NCBI GenBank assembly: GCA_009746045.1
Contig: RPFO01000041.1
Span: forward strand, 8,904,348-8,968,347
Direction: 5' to 3'
Length of the DNA: 64,000 nucleotides
From: Mesostigma viride
Taxonomy: Eukaryota; Streptophyta; Mesostigmatophyceae; Mesostigmatales; Mesostigmataceae
Shown here: positions 9,201 through 18,739 of the stretch, in pieces
How the letters are laid out: every line of letters starts with the position of its first letter
Numbering within the stretch: position 1 is the stretch's first letter
The notes under the pieces: generated by a model
Databases searched by the model: none
Seen by the model: only the letters and a program-made list of their open reading frames with translations
Told to the model about the DNA's origin: nothing
Made by a program: the position numbers and the translations under genes

Positions 9201-10019
9201 TGAAGCAATGAAGTCGTGTCCTCCGGATTTTTGCATTTGCACCGTGTGCGTTCTTGGACGTTTGGAAACATGCATGGCATATGGCTAATGTAATGACTGA
9301 CTAGCTAGACCGTTTCAGTGGTTTTTCATTTGCGGGTATTTCCTCGTAAATGGTGGGAAAGCGATCGCAGCAATGGTTCTCACCACTAGACACTCCCGGC
9401 CAGTGAAGCTCGAAAAACACGCCCTGATCAAGCAAGCTGTTTCCGGCCCCACTGTACAGGTCATCTTACAGTCGCTCTTTGCGTAAGCCAGCCATAATTT
9501 CAAGGAACAAGGCTACACATTTGCATACGCTTTTCTTGGTTATCGGTGTGCCTTTGTTTGAATGCAGGGGGGGTCGCTGTGCCGACACAACGCGTTCAAC
9601 GTGCTGGGCATCAAATGAGGGATCTGGGCGACCACCAGTGCGCGACTAGTGTCGCCACTTCTTTCCGGACCTGAGGGCGAGGCTGCAGCCGGAGCTGCAG
9701 ACGTACTGTCAGGGCTTAGCGCAGCCGCCAGGCTGCGTTGCGTCGAGGAGCGTTTGCTCGTCATATATTGCGCAATAGCTTCGGAAAAGTATATCAGCGT
9801 GTGCGTCTTAGAAAGACGAAGTGATTGTGATATTCACAGCCGAATTGGGTGCCCGAACGTGAAAGTTATGAGCTCCGCTGTCAGCCATGGCTACCTCGTG
9901 GCTCGTGGCTTGGATGGTACATTGGCTATATTGTATGATAACCCTATATTTTTCACATTCCATCTCTACCATGCTCACCGCTTGCAATGTGATGCGTTTG
10001 TATCAAGTGTGTGAATCTC

Positions 10020-10325
10020 CTCGTTCTCAGTCCTTGTGGTTTTTTCTGCTTTCTCAGTTCTTGAGGTTTTCTCAGTTGCGGCGTTGGACTTGTTTGAGAA
10101 AATTGAGAATGATTCTCAATTCTTCTCAGCACTTCTCAGGCCATTTCTCAGGTTTCGTGAAAATTTTCTCAAAAACTGAGACCAATCTGAGAATTTTCTC
10201 AGTTCTTCTCAATCGTCCTGAGAAAAACTGAGATTTTTCTCAGTTCTTCTCAATTTGCTGAGAAAATTCTCAGAAAAACGCCCAAATTGAGAAAAACTGA
10301 GAAAAAAGTGAGAAATTTCTCAACC
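10020..10325. repeat. Right subterminal TGAGAA/TTCTCA repeats
   Basis: Dense TTCTCA and TGAGAA hexamers in both orientations, mirroring the left end of the CACTA-like element. Mixed orientation gives local hairpin potential close to the terminus. Confidence 0.8.
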
Positions 10326-10339
10326 CCCTCTTCCTAGTG

Positions 10340-10408
10340 CACTCGTAGTTCTGCGTGCACTGGTCGAGGATCTCGCAGAACGCCTCGAACGTCGGCACCA
10401 CGCCGAAG
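10340..10408 (-). pseudogene. Packaging ATPase fragment 3
   Basis: A 69-bp island between two transposons. It encodes a segment containing VVPTFEAFCEILDQCTQNYEC, which matches the region just before the C-terminal block of A32-type ATPases. The left end abuts the CACTA-like element. The right end carries the cgaag target duplication (10404-10408) of the Copia-type element. Confidence 0.85.
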
Positions 10409-11216
10409 TGTTAGGGATATTATATCCACCTGGCCACAATATATCCCAGCCTGATTTATTTCTTGTTGGATTTATTCCATATGGACTGGGAATTTGATAG
10501 CTTTGATAAGCTAGATGAATTGGGCTCAATGAGCTAATCAATATTCATGTGCCATAGTCCTATACTTGGACATGGATGACTTGTACCCTGAGTCAGCCTA
10601 GTGGCATCACGTATTTGATTGACAAGTGGTGCTATGGCCTATTGGACAAGTGTTTGGTCCATGAGCTGACAAGTGTTGGCAGCTCATGATGACACATGTT
10701 ATCACTTACATGATGACAAGTGGGTAGACTCATTGCATGACACTTGTCACTCCAAGGAGAAGAGATGTGTCACTTTATTAATCATGTTATGTGGCACATT
10801 ATTACGTAGACACTTGGCATCTAGCTATTATGCCAGCTCATTGGATCATGTCTAGAATGTTCTAGGAATGTTCTAAGAATATGCCAGGAATATTCCTGGA
10901 ATATACTGAGAATATGCTGGGAATATGCTAGGAATATGCTAGGATGTTTCTACAAGCTTCTGTGATGATGTCATTGCTGATGTCATCCTTCCTAGCCTAA
11001 AAGGTATAAAAGGAAACTGCCCCCTAAGGGCAGGTACCTCCATTCAACCTCCATTCAAGCTCTTCTCCAACTATTATATTCTAATAAAGCCATTTATTCT
11101 TCCACGTAAATTGTCTTCAACCTCTCTTTCTTTCAGCACCTGCAAGGTGTGTGGGTAGCAAGGCCAAGCACAAGGCATTGTGTAAAACCCATTAGTTTCC
11201 TCTCCCAATCCAAACA
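10409..11216 (+). repeat. 5' LTR
   Basis: 808 bp, TG...CA ends. Contains a tataaaagg box (11003-11011) and aataaag (11083). About 99.7% identical to the 3' LTR. The 60-residue ORF it holds is duplicated in the other LTR and is not a gene. Confidence 0.95.
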
Positions 11217-11228
11217 TGGTATCGGAGG
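11217..11228 (+). other. Primer binding site, initiator Met-tRNA type
   Basis: tggtatcggagg starts directly after the LTR and differs slightly from the common plant Copia primer site tggtatcagagc, complementary to initiator Met-tRNA. Confidence 0.85.
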
Positions 11229-11299
11229 TTTGTTACTGAGGAACAAGAAGACCACTGTGAACCCAGAGACATCCAGTTCCATTGGCGACTGAAGACACC

Positions 11300-12964
11300 A
11301 TGGCTACCAAGGAAGCGTGCTACAAGCAATTCCGGGCAACAAGCAAGTCCATCACAACGTTTGATGGGCGGTCTCTGAGGAAATGGGAAGAAATCAAGGC
11401 TGTGTTGAAGGCCTTAGCATCGGCCTATTGTGACCTGGTCAAGGTCCTAACTGGAGAGGAGGATTCGCTAAAGGAGGTCAAGACTGCGCTGCTGGAGGCG
11501 GAGGAGCTACTGCACGGAAGGCGTTCTGCTCAAGCAAAGAAGGAGGGCTCCCCTAACGGCCAGGTTTTCCACACTACTACGAAGAAAAGTGGAGGAAAGA
11601 GGCGGTGCAATTACTGCAAGAAGGCCGGGCACGTGGACACCCAGTGCTGGGAGAAGCATCCGGAGCTGAAGCAAGAACGCAAGAACAAGGCAACGCGACG
11701 GAACCAAGCGAGAAAGGAGCACTCACCAGGTGCCAGCGAGGCGCGTATCACCGAGGAGGCTGCGGAGCGGTCCGGCTTCGTCTTCGCCACCATCGCCGAG
11801 TCGCCATCGCCGTCGGATGCTGCTGCACTCACGCAGTATGAAAAGAAAGCACCGACCAGCTGGGTGCTGGATTCTGCAGCGAGCTGTCACATGACGCCAT
11901 GCCCGTCGGATTTCGTGTGCCTGCACCCTCATGACAGGGAAATCGCCGGCTCAGGCGGCCAACTGAAGGCGACAGCCATCGGGACTGTCAAACTGAAGCT
12001 GCCGGGTCAGGACGCGGACGTGCACCTCCAAAACGCGCTGCTCGTTCCCAGGCTGAGCACCCGACTTCTATCAGTCGGCCAGCTCGTCAAGGATGGCCAC
12101 AACGTCGACCTCGCCAAGCGGGTTGCTGTGCTGGACAGCAGGCCCTGCAGCATCGTGACGAGGAACAACACCTACTTTTTGCCCGCGCACGGTGCGGACG
12201 CAGCGATGGACGCCATCCCAGAGCTGAAATCGTCGGCGACGAGCTTCAAGAACGACGCTGCCTGTCAAGGGCAGAAAATGGCGAGCAGCGAGCGCAGCAT
12301 CTCACGTGCCTCGGGACACGCGGCGGAGTGGCTGGCCGTGGGCCTAACGGTCATACTGGCCATGCTTGCCCGTGTATGCGGGATCGGGGGCGGCCTACTG
12401 GGCATTACTCGCACACTGCGTGGCTTTATATACTCTGCGCCGGCCCAGTGGAAGTTCACGCCAATTCGAGAAGTTTCCAGCGCAATGGAGAAGTCCGTGT
12501 CAGACGCTGAAGTACTTCCAGAAACTGCGGTCCAGAACAGCCCAGTGCAGGCGGAGCGCGTTGTCGCCGCCAGCATACCAGGTGATACTGGTGCTAGTAA
12601 CCAAAGTCCGGCGACCAGACCAAAGGCGCGGCGCTCGAACGCTGCCAGCCTAACTGAGGGGGAACAAATTCGTGACGCGAGGGCGAAATCGACCAAGCTG
12701 CCAAATTTTTCCAAGTCCTGGACTGCCAAGTCCGGTGCTGGCGCGAGGCCTCGAGCGAGCCGACCACGTGGTGGACAGCGACCTGTCAGCCAAAGTGCTG
12801 TCAAGCACCAACGGTCAAGTCGACTGCAAAATGCTGCCAAGGCATCACGTCGGTCAGTTGACGGTGTTCGGCCAGGCCATGGCATTTGCAATTGCGCTAG
12901 CTGCAACGACCCTTGGAAATTGTCGCCCAGGATGCACAGACCCCACTCCTCAAGGTTGCCCTAA
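11300..12964 (+). CDS. Retroelement Gag with zinc knuckle and protease-like motif
   Basis: 554 residues. A helical Gag region is followed by a CCHC zinc knuckle CNYCKKAGHVDTQC (C-x2-C-x4-H-x4-C) near residue 104. An aspartic-protease motif follows at WVLDSAASCHMT near 193. After about residue 300 the usual Copia integrase is absent and the sequence is unrelated, with one hydrophobic helix (about 345-375) and a basic Ser/Arg-rich tail. It packages element RNA into virus-like particles. The 1.1 kb after the stop, to 14111, is T/G-rich and appears non-coding. Confidence 0.8.
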   Translation: MATKEACYKQFRATSKSITTFDGRSLRKWEEIKAVLKALASAYCDLVKVLTGEEDSLKEVKTALLEAEELLHGRRSAQAKKEGSPNGQVFHTTTKKSGGKRRCNYCKKAGHVDTQCWEKHPELKQERKNKATRRNQARKEHSPGASEARITEEAAERSGFVFATIAESPSPSDAAALTQYEKKAPTSWVLDSAASCHMTPCPSDFVCLHPHDREIAGSGGQLKATAIGTVKLKLPGQDADVHLQNALLVPRLSTRLLSVGQLVKDGHNVDLAKRVAVLDSRPCSIVTRNNTYFLPAHGADAAMDAIPELKSSATSFKNDAACQGQKMASSERSISRASGHAAEWLAVGLTVILAMLARVCGIGGGLLGITRTLRGFIYSAPAQWKFTPIREVSSAMEKSVSDAEVLPETAVQNSPVQAERVVAASIPGDTGASNQSPATRPKARRSNAASLTEGEQIRDARAKSTKLPNFSKSWTAKSGAGARPRASRPRGGQRPVSQSAVKHQRSSRLQNAAKASRRSVDGVRPGHGICNCASCNDPWKLSPRMHRPHSSRLP

Positions 12965-14101
12965 TGTTTTGTCTGTGGGAAATGAACTTGTATGTCGACT
13001 TTTGTGTCGTGTTTGCTGGAAATTGTGAGGCGCCGTAAGCGTGCGTTTTCTGGTTCTTTCTTTGTGTTCTTCCAGCAATTATGTGTTTATTTTGCCATGC
13101 GTTCAGTGGCAATGGCCCACGCATTTTGGTATTGTTCCCACGAGACGTTTTCTACGTACCTGGAGTGTATCTCCAGAGTTTTTGCACGCTATTTGTGGCA
13201 CTAGTCTGCGGCGTAGTGAAGCGCCGTTGTATCGTCGTCTACGACTTGTTTTCGTAAGTAAAGTGCCTGTGACGCGTGTGTTATTTTGTTTTGTGCTGAG
13301 AGCATTGCTTTTATGCAAGTGTTTACGTCCTTTGTGTCGAATTTGGCTGTGCATTCGGCATAGCCTGTAATGTCGGACGTAATGTTTACTCTCGGGCACT
13401 GATTTGTGAATCGTGACCAAGTAATCGTTACTTGTGTTCGCCTTTGTGGCGGTAATGTTTTGCACGTCCTGTTTTCTTTGCTATGAAGCGCGTTTATCTG
13501 TTATGGCCACTGTGTATTGTGTTGAAGGTTGTATTGCACCTTGTTTGTGTGGCATTTGTTGCCAATATGTTTGTTTGCTCACCCCGTTTATTTGGCGTAA
13601 AACGTGATGTTGGTGTCATTTATTTCGTGAGATGGCGTATTTATGTTGCTCCGTGTGTGTACAGCACGTGTTGTTGCCGTTACCCTACCTCTATACCGTT
13701 CGGGTTAGCTCATAGGGACTTTCTTTGTTGGCATGTGTTGCCGTATTATATGTGTGGGACTGTGTGCCCCTATTGTGTCCATGGGCAGCCGCTTTGAGTG
13801 AGGGGGGAATGTAGCATCTAGAGCACTTTTTCCAACTAAGGGTTGGGTATCAGCCATCCAGGATGGGCAGCTAGTGCGTTGCTGCTATGGTAGGACACTC
13901 ATTCGCGTTGCCGGGGGGGACGGATCAGTGGCGGTAGTGCGGCTCATGACCGCATGTTGGAGCTTCAAGCGTTTCACGAGGACGGCATCTTCATTTTCAG
14001 TTGCACCATGGTAGCAACTGGACGGCATGCTACGAGCATGTGGTTAAGGGGGGTGTTGAGATTCCACCTACCCAGTCATCTTTTGCTTTGTGCCCATGTG
14101 G

Positions 14102-14111
14102 CTAAGGGGGG
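14102..14111 (+). other. Polypurine tract
   Basis: A taagggggg-type tract immediately precedes the 3' LTR. A second copy followed by tgttgag lies about 60 bp upstream (near 14045), a vestige of an alternative LTR boundary. The second Copia-type element has the same type of tract. Confidence 0.8.
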
Positions 14112-14919
14112 TGTTAGGGATATTATATCCACCTGGCCACAATATATCCCAGCCTGATTTATTTCTTGTTGGATTTATTCCATATGGACTGGGAATTTGA
14201 TAGCTTTGATAAGCTAGATGAATTGGGCTCAATGAGCTGATCAATATTCATGTGCCATAGTCCTATACTTGGACATGGATGACTTGTACCCTGAGTCAGC
14301 CTAGTAGCATCACGTATTTGATTGACAAGTGGTGCTATGGCCTATTGGACAAGTGTTTGGTCCATGAGCTGACAAGTGTTGGCAGCTCATGATGACACAT
14401 GTTATCACTTACATGATGACAAGTGGGTAGACTCATTGCATGACACTTGTCACTCCAAGGAGAAGAGATGTGTCACTTTATTAATCATGTTATGTGGCAC
14501 ATTATTACGTAGACACTTGGCATCTAGCTATTATGCCAGCTCATTGGATCATGTCTAGAATGTTCTAGGAATGTTCTAAGAATATGCCAGGAATATTCCT
14601 GGAATATACTGAGAATATGCTGGGAATATGCTAGGAATATGCTAGGATGTTTCTACAAGCTTCTGTGATGATGTCATTGCTGATGTCATCCTTCCTAGCC
14701 TAAAAGGTATAAAAGGAAACTGCCCCCTAAGGGCAGGTACCTCCATTCAACCTCCATTCAAGCTCTTCTCCAACTATTATATTCTAATAAAGCCATTTAT
14801 TCTTCCACGTAAATTGTCTTCAACCTCTCTTTCTTTCAGCACCTGCAAGGTGTGTGGGTAGCAAGGCCAAGCACAAGGCATTGTGTAAAACCCATTAGTT
14901 TCCTCTCCCAATCCAAACA
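14112..14919 (+). repeat. 3' LTR
   Basis: 808 bp, matching 10409-11216 with two visible substitutions; ends CAAACA and is followed by the cgaag duplication at 14920-14924. Confidence 0.95.
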
Positions 14920-15143
14920 CGAAGAAGTTGCGGTACAGCCGCTCGCGGTTCATGATGATGTTCTCGCGGAGGGCAAACACGTAATCCACGTTGCAGCGGA
15001 TGTCGGGCGTGATGTCCATCGTGTACTGGCTGATGAACATGAAGAAGATCTTCATGTGACGCCCGTTGAGCGCGATCTCACGGATGCACGGGTCGCGCAT
15101 CACCGTGCGGTCGTACACGCAATCGTCCAGCAGCACCATCAAG
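14920..15143 (-). pseudogene. Packaging ATPase fragment 2 (Walker B)
   Basis: Encodes the middle of the A32-type ATPase. A Walker B strand LMVLLDDC lies at the start, then an IREIALNGRH segment and FMFISQY (the conserved sensor-like strand), DVDYVFALREN-type sequence and NRERLYRNFF. The fragment is bounded by the foldback element on its 5' side and the Copia-type element on its 3' side. Residue order matches giant-virus packaging ATPases. Confidence 0.88.
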
Positions 15144-15914
15144 TTTCGTTTAAGTGGCCAGCCGGAGCGGCTGCTTAGGTTTTAGCGGACAAGTGTTCGA
15201 AGCGCGTCATTGGTGAATTACTAGGGAACTTGGGTTTCCCCGCGAAACTCCAACCGCACGTTCAGATTTCCAAATCTCAAGTAAAGTTCGGCGCAACTTT
15301 CTGAACGGGGGCAGTTGACGAGCAGCATTCCTCCGGACGAATGAATTGCGTTCCATACTTGCGCAAAATTTTGAAAGGTAGCTTGCGTGCAGCCCTACTA
15401 AAATTTGCGCGCACGTTCAGATTTCCAAATCTCAAGTAAATTTCGGCGGAACATTCTGAACGGGGGTAGTTGGCGGGCAGCGTTCCTCCAGACGAATGAA
15501 ATGCGTTCCATACTAGCGCAAAATTTTGAAAGGTAGCTTGCGTGCAGCCCTACTAAAATTTGCGCGAAGTGTGGGACTGAAAATTCGTAACGGAAACTGT
15601 TTGGTAGTTGCCGTCACTTCCTCTTGTGCAAACGTGTGGGAGTGAAAATTCGTAACGGAAACTTTTTGGTAGTTGCCGTCACTTCATTTTGCGCGAGTGT
15701 TGGGCTGAAAATTCGTAACGGAAACTTTTTGGTAGTTGGCGTCACTTCCTTTGGTTCGACTGAAAATTCGCTGAAATTCGCTGAATTCGTACCGTAGCCT
15801 AATTTTTAGTACCTCGAAGTGACGGGGCACCTAAAAATTTGCCCACAAGTACACTTGGCAGCGCGCTCACTGGGAAAAATTGTACAGCCGCTCCGGCGGG
15901 CCACTTGAACGAAT
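15144..15914. mobile_element. Foldback/MITE-like element with inverted ends
   Basis: Ends are imperfect inverted repeats of about 29 bp: ttcgtttaagtggccagccg at 15145 and the reverse complement of ttcgttcaagtggcccgccg at the right. About 770 bp with no ORF of note. Inside are two copies of a ~155-bp unit (from 15255 and about 15410) and three copies of a ~60-bp unit with ctgaaaattcgtaacgg. It interrupts the ATPase between Walker A and Walker B. I could not fix a target duplication, so the family is unassigned. Confidence 0.7.
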
Positions 15915-16213
15915 TGTAATGCGAAACACGGCTCACCCACGCCCGCCTTGCAGTCCCTCTTCTGCTTCTTGATCAGAGACCGCAGGGCCCCGCGGTTGAA
16001 GCGATTGTACACGAACAGGGGGGGGACGTACCCCTGCCAGTGCTTGTTGGACCCCTCCGTGCCGGACATCACGATCCCGCTCGGGATGTGCCGCTTATGG
16101 AACATGATGTCGGTGGCCAGGGTCGTCTTGCCCGCCCCCCGCTTGGACACGATGCACACCACCCCGTCGTCCTTGATCCACGCGGGGTCGAACTTCCTCA
16201 GCCGCACGTCCAT
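15915..16213 (-). pseudogene. Packaging ATPase fragment 1 (Walker A, N-terminus)
   Basis: Starts MDVRLRKFDPAWI at 16213 and contains the Walker A P-loop SKRGAGKTT at residues 23-31, followed by segments typical of the FtsK/HerA-like A32 family, which translocates viral DNA into capsids. Sequence homologous to the ATPase ends near the foldback boundary. The gene once ran to the stop at 6465, four fragments in order on one strand, making about 270-280 codons, close to the family's usual size. It abuts the JAMM-like gene by 1 bp upstream. Confidence 0.9.
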
Positions 16214-16915
16214 CTATACAGAGAGATGAGATTGGAAAGGCCGAGAAGACGAACAGTCCGCCACCAGCAGGCGCACCCGGGGCGCCACCCCGAACGGGAA
16301 GAAGTCCACCACGAACCCCGACTCCCGGGCCAGCTTCAGCCAGGACTCGCGGTGCCAGGACTCGTGGCGGTTCTTCTCCTCCTCCGTGGAGGCGTGCTGG
16401 AAGCGCCGGGAGAACTCCCGCTGCAGGTCGCGGAAACGCCGCTGGATCTGCTCGCACCTCTCTCGGCGGGACCCCGAGTCCCGCAGACTCTGCACCAGGG
16501 AGGGTGTGAACGTAACCACGAATGTGCCCGCGAGGCTGAACACCATGTGGCCCAGGTTGTCGGTCAGCGCGTCCTCCAGGAACACCATGACGTCCGTGTC
16601 GCTCGGGCTGGACAGGGAGCACTCGGTCATCCCGCAGTCGGAGGGGTGCGTGTGCCACTCCAGGACCCCGTGGGGGATGTCCACAGAGTTCGCCTGACCG
16701 ATGCGCGTGACCTTGGCGCTGTTCAGCACCCGCTGGGTCGTGTCCACCGTGAACGTGCCGCCCATCTCCCCGACCGTGCGCATCGTGCCCAGGATCGCCT
16801 GGAACGTGGACGGCTTCAGCGAGAACGACTGCACCTTCGCGTTCGACTCTTTAAACTTGCACGACGGCACGGAGAACACTTTCCGCCCGTCCGCGGCGAT
16901 GTGGACGCTCGCCAT
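16214..16915 (-). CDS. JAMM/MPN-like metalloprotease domain protein
   Basis: 233 residues. Residues 83-106 carry a JAMM-type metal site: Glu86, His88-x-His90 with Pro91, and Ser103-x-x-Asp106. The His-to-Asp spacing is longer than in the canonical H-x-H-x7-S-x2-D motif. The C-terminal half is a charged helical region (RFRDLQREFSRRFQHASTEEE) of unknown role. JAMM enzymes are zinc isopeptidases that remove ubiquitin-like modifiers, so one candidate role is countering host ubiquitination or processing virion proteins. The odd spacing leaves activity uncertain. TATA-type sequence (gcgtatatgg) lies about 5 bp before the ATG. Confidence 0.65.
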   Translation of the reverse strand: MASVHIAADGRKVFSVPSCKFKESNAKVQSFSLKPSTFQAILGTMRTVGEMGGTFTVDTTQRVLNSAKVTRIGQANSVDIPHGVLEWHTHPSDCGMTECSLSSPSDTDVMVFLEDALTDNLGHMVFSLAGTFVVTFTPSLVQSLRDSGSRRERCEQIQRRFRDLQREFSRRFQHASTEEEKNRHESWHRESWLKLARESGFVVDFFPFGVAPRVRLLVADCSSSRPFQSHLSV

Positions 16916-16964
16916 GTTGCGTATATGGTAAACGGAAGCATTTTATTTATCAATCGGGGCCTAT

Positions 16965-17795
16965 CTAGAAGTTGTCCTCCTCCTCCTCCACCGTGACCTC
17001 CTCCGCCTCCTCGTCCGCCCCCGCCGTCGAAGGCGCGGGCGGGGGCGGCGGGGCGGCCGCCGTCACCGGCTTGGCGGAGATCTTCACCGACTTGGTCTCC
17101 TGCGCGCCGCCCTCCTTCAAATCCGTCGGGCGCGCGTGGTCCGCGGAGAACGTGTCCTTCCCCAGGATGTCCTCCATGTACTCCTTCAGGATGTCGTCGA
17201 TGGGCATCAGGTGGTGCAGGGCGCTCTTGACGCTCTCGCAGATGCCCTTGTGCGTGTGACGCCGGTTCAGCTTGTACTCCCCGACCAGGTGGCCCTCGGG
17301 CTGCCCGTCGTCCGCCGCCGACTGGCGCATGGAGTGGTGGTCCTTCCGGCTGACGAAGTGGCCCACCTCGTCCACGATCGCGGAGGAGAGGAGCTTCAGC
17401 ACCAGGTGCACAAACTTCTGGGGGCTCGGGACCTTCACCTTCATCTTCTGGTTCTTGTCCTTGGAGATGCGGATGGAGCCCAGGATCATGCTCGTGCAGA
17501 CGAAGTACGCCTTCAGCAGGTCCTTGAGGTACGGCACGTGCTTGATCACCTGCTCCGTCTCCTCGGAGATGATGTCGCCGTTCCAGGAGGGGATCTCGGA
17601 CATCAGCTGGGAGAAACACTGCAGCTCGTCGTACTCGGGCTTCACGTTGCAGACGTTGAAGGCGTCGTGCAGGATGTTACGGACGCACTCAAAGATGGGC
17701 TGCACCAGCGCGCCCTCCAGCTGGTCCACGTACTCCCGCTTGCTGTCCACCAACACGTTGATGTTCACCACCGGGTCCTCCTCCGTCGCCACCAT
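16965..17795 (-). CDS. Conserved giant-virus protein of unknown function
   Basis: 276 residues. The N-terminal two thirds are helical, with a block around residues 65-95 (LMSEIPSWNGDIISEETEQVI) of a type I associate with conserved giant-virus proteins (I-P-x-W-N-x-D-I-I-x-x-E). The tail is an Ala/Pro stretch followed by an acidic Glu/Asp run. It has no catalytic motif. Its style resembles the 30132-30635 protein, a second small family widespread in these viruses. A virion or morphogenesis role is inferred. Confidence 0.65.
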   Translation of the reverse strand: MVATEEDPVVNINVLVDSKREYVDQLEGALVQPIFECVRNILHDAFNVCNVKPEYDELQCFSQLMSEIPSWNGDIISEETEQVIKHVPYLKDLLKAYFVCTSMILGSIRISKDKNQKMKVKVPSPQKFVHLVLKLLSSAIVDEVGHFVSRKDHHSMRQSAADDGQPEGHLVGEYKLNRRHTHKGICESVKSALHHLMPIDDILKEYMEDILGKDTFSADHARPTDLKEGGAQETKSVKISAKPVTAAAPPPPPAPSTAGADEEAEEVTVEEEEDNF

Positions 17796-17858
17796 GGCTG
17801 CTGGTTGTATGATAGGGGTCGGGATATGTTTTTTATCGATTTGAACGAACCTTTTTCA

Positions 17859-18329
17859 TCAAGACAAGAAGTACCTCGCGAGGAAAAAGACGACCACGCC
17901 GAACGCCACACCGCCCAGGTTGGCCTTGTTCTTGTTTACGGCGCCTTTCTCGTCCTTGAACAGCTTCGGGAACGCGCGGGGGCCCAGATGGATCACGCCG
18001 ATCGCCGACGCCACGCCCGCGATGGCGGGCAGGACGAACGGGGCGCCCTTGGGGCGCGCCGGCACGTCCGTGCGCACGACCGCGGCGCTCTTGACGGCGT
18101 GCGCCGGCGGGGGCTCCGAGTACGCGGACGAGCCGCCGAAGGACTGCTCGGGCGACGGGCTGTCGTGCACGGAACCCGCGTCGTAATCCGCGGCCGGGTC
18201 CAGTCGCGCCACCACGGGCACTCGAGGGGTTGGTGACGGCGCGGGGGCGGGCATGGCGCGAGAGACGGGCATGACGGGGACGGCGGGGGCTGATCGCAAT
18301 CGGCGGGCGAGTCCGGTGAGTTCCTCCAT
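17859..18329 (-). CDS. Pro/Ala-rich protein with C-terminal membrane segments
   Basis: 156 residues. The first 100 are Pro/Ala/Ser-rich and likely disordered. A weakly hydrophobic stretch (PFVLPAIAGVASAIGVIHLG) is followed by a basic loop and a C-terminal membrane helix (GGVAFGVVVFFLARYFLS). This is typical of small inner-membrane virion proteins of giant viruses. A ggtatatacc motif at 18341-18350 is 11 bp before the ATG. Confidence 0.6.
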   Translation of the reverse strand: MEELTGLARRLRSAPAVPVMPVSRAMPAPAPSPTPRVPVVARLDPAADYDAGSVHDSPSPEQSFGGSSAYSEPPPAHAVKSAAVVRTDVPARPKGAPFVLPAIAGVASAIGVIHLGPRAFPKLFKDEKGAVNKNKANLGGVAFGVVVFFLARYFLS

Positions 18330-18405
18330 GGCAGCGTGCGGGTATATACCACTCCCGCATAAAACAAATCCGGCCTTTTAAGCGCGCCTCCGATCCGTCC
18401 GCGCG

Positions 18406-18694
18406 TCAATCGTCGGGCGCGTCCAGGTCCCACAGGTCGCGCAAGAGCGTGCGTCGTCTCTCGTCATCCCCGCAGCTGTCCGCCCACGCGATCGACCGGG
18501 GGGGGGACGGAGTCCGCGCCCGCGCGTCCGACAGCCCCAACTGGGTCGGAATGGGAAACCGTTCGTCGCGTCTGGCCAATGATCATCTCGTCCCAGCGGG
18601 CGTCCGCGCGGCGGTACCGCTCCTGCAGCTCGATCGCGAACACCACGCAGCGGGGGAGGGCGGACGGCGACGGCGAGCGGCTGCGGTCGTCCAT
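18406..18694 (-). CDS. Small basic protein, frameshifted
   Basis: Starts MDDRSRSPSPSALPR at 18694. The first frame reads to 18464, but a nine-G run at about 18499-18507 lies in it. Shifting frame there gives a better ending, DDERRRTLLRDLWDLDAPDD, stopping at 18406. The most likely state is one gene of about 95 residues with an indel in the G run. N-terminal Ser/Arg repeats and a short helix are visible; no family was recognised. Confidence 0.45.
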
Positions 18695-18739
18695 GACTAC
18701 TTGTACAGTACCACCACAATTTTTCCGACCGAATAACGC

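Larger units (their letters stand above)
6693..10339. mobile_element. CACTA-like DNA transposon, non-autonomous
   Basis: The ends are inverted: CACTAGGAAG at 6693 and CTTCCTAGTG at 10330-10339, the signature CACTA terminus. It interrupts the ATPase gene, leaving a 2-bp (CA) or 3-bp (GCA) duplication depending on how the last base is assigned; CACTA elements normally make 3 bp. Both subterminal regions are packed with short TGAGAA repeats, as CACTA elements have for transposase binding. About 3.6 kb long, it contains no transposase ORF; the interior has a 246-bp tandem array and AT-rich filler. ORFs inside (for example 7868-8062, 8114-8323) are by-products of the array. Confidence 0.8.
10409..14919 (+). 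mobile_element. Copia-type LTR element, gag-only (TR-GAG-like)
   Basis: A complete 4.5-kb element: 808-bp LTRs (10409-11216 and 14112-14919) beginning TGTTAGGG and ending CAAACA, a 5-bp target duplication cgaag (10404-10408, 14920-14924), a primer site tggtatcggagg and a polypurine tract before the 3' LTR. I see only two LTR differences (near 10537 and 10593), so the insertion is young. It encodes Gag with a zinc knuckle and a protease-like motif but no integrase, reverse transcriptase or RNase H. It is therefore non-autonomous and depends on enzymes from elsewhere. It disrupts the viral ATPase gene. Confidence 0.93.

Noticed and set aside
10673-10855. 60-codon ORF, also at 14376-14558
   Set aside because: Lies in the LTR and is duplicated with it; no evidence of coding.
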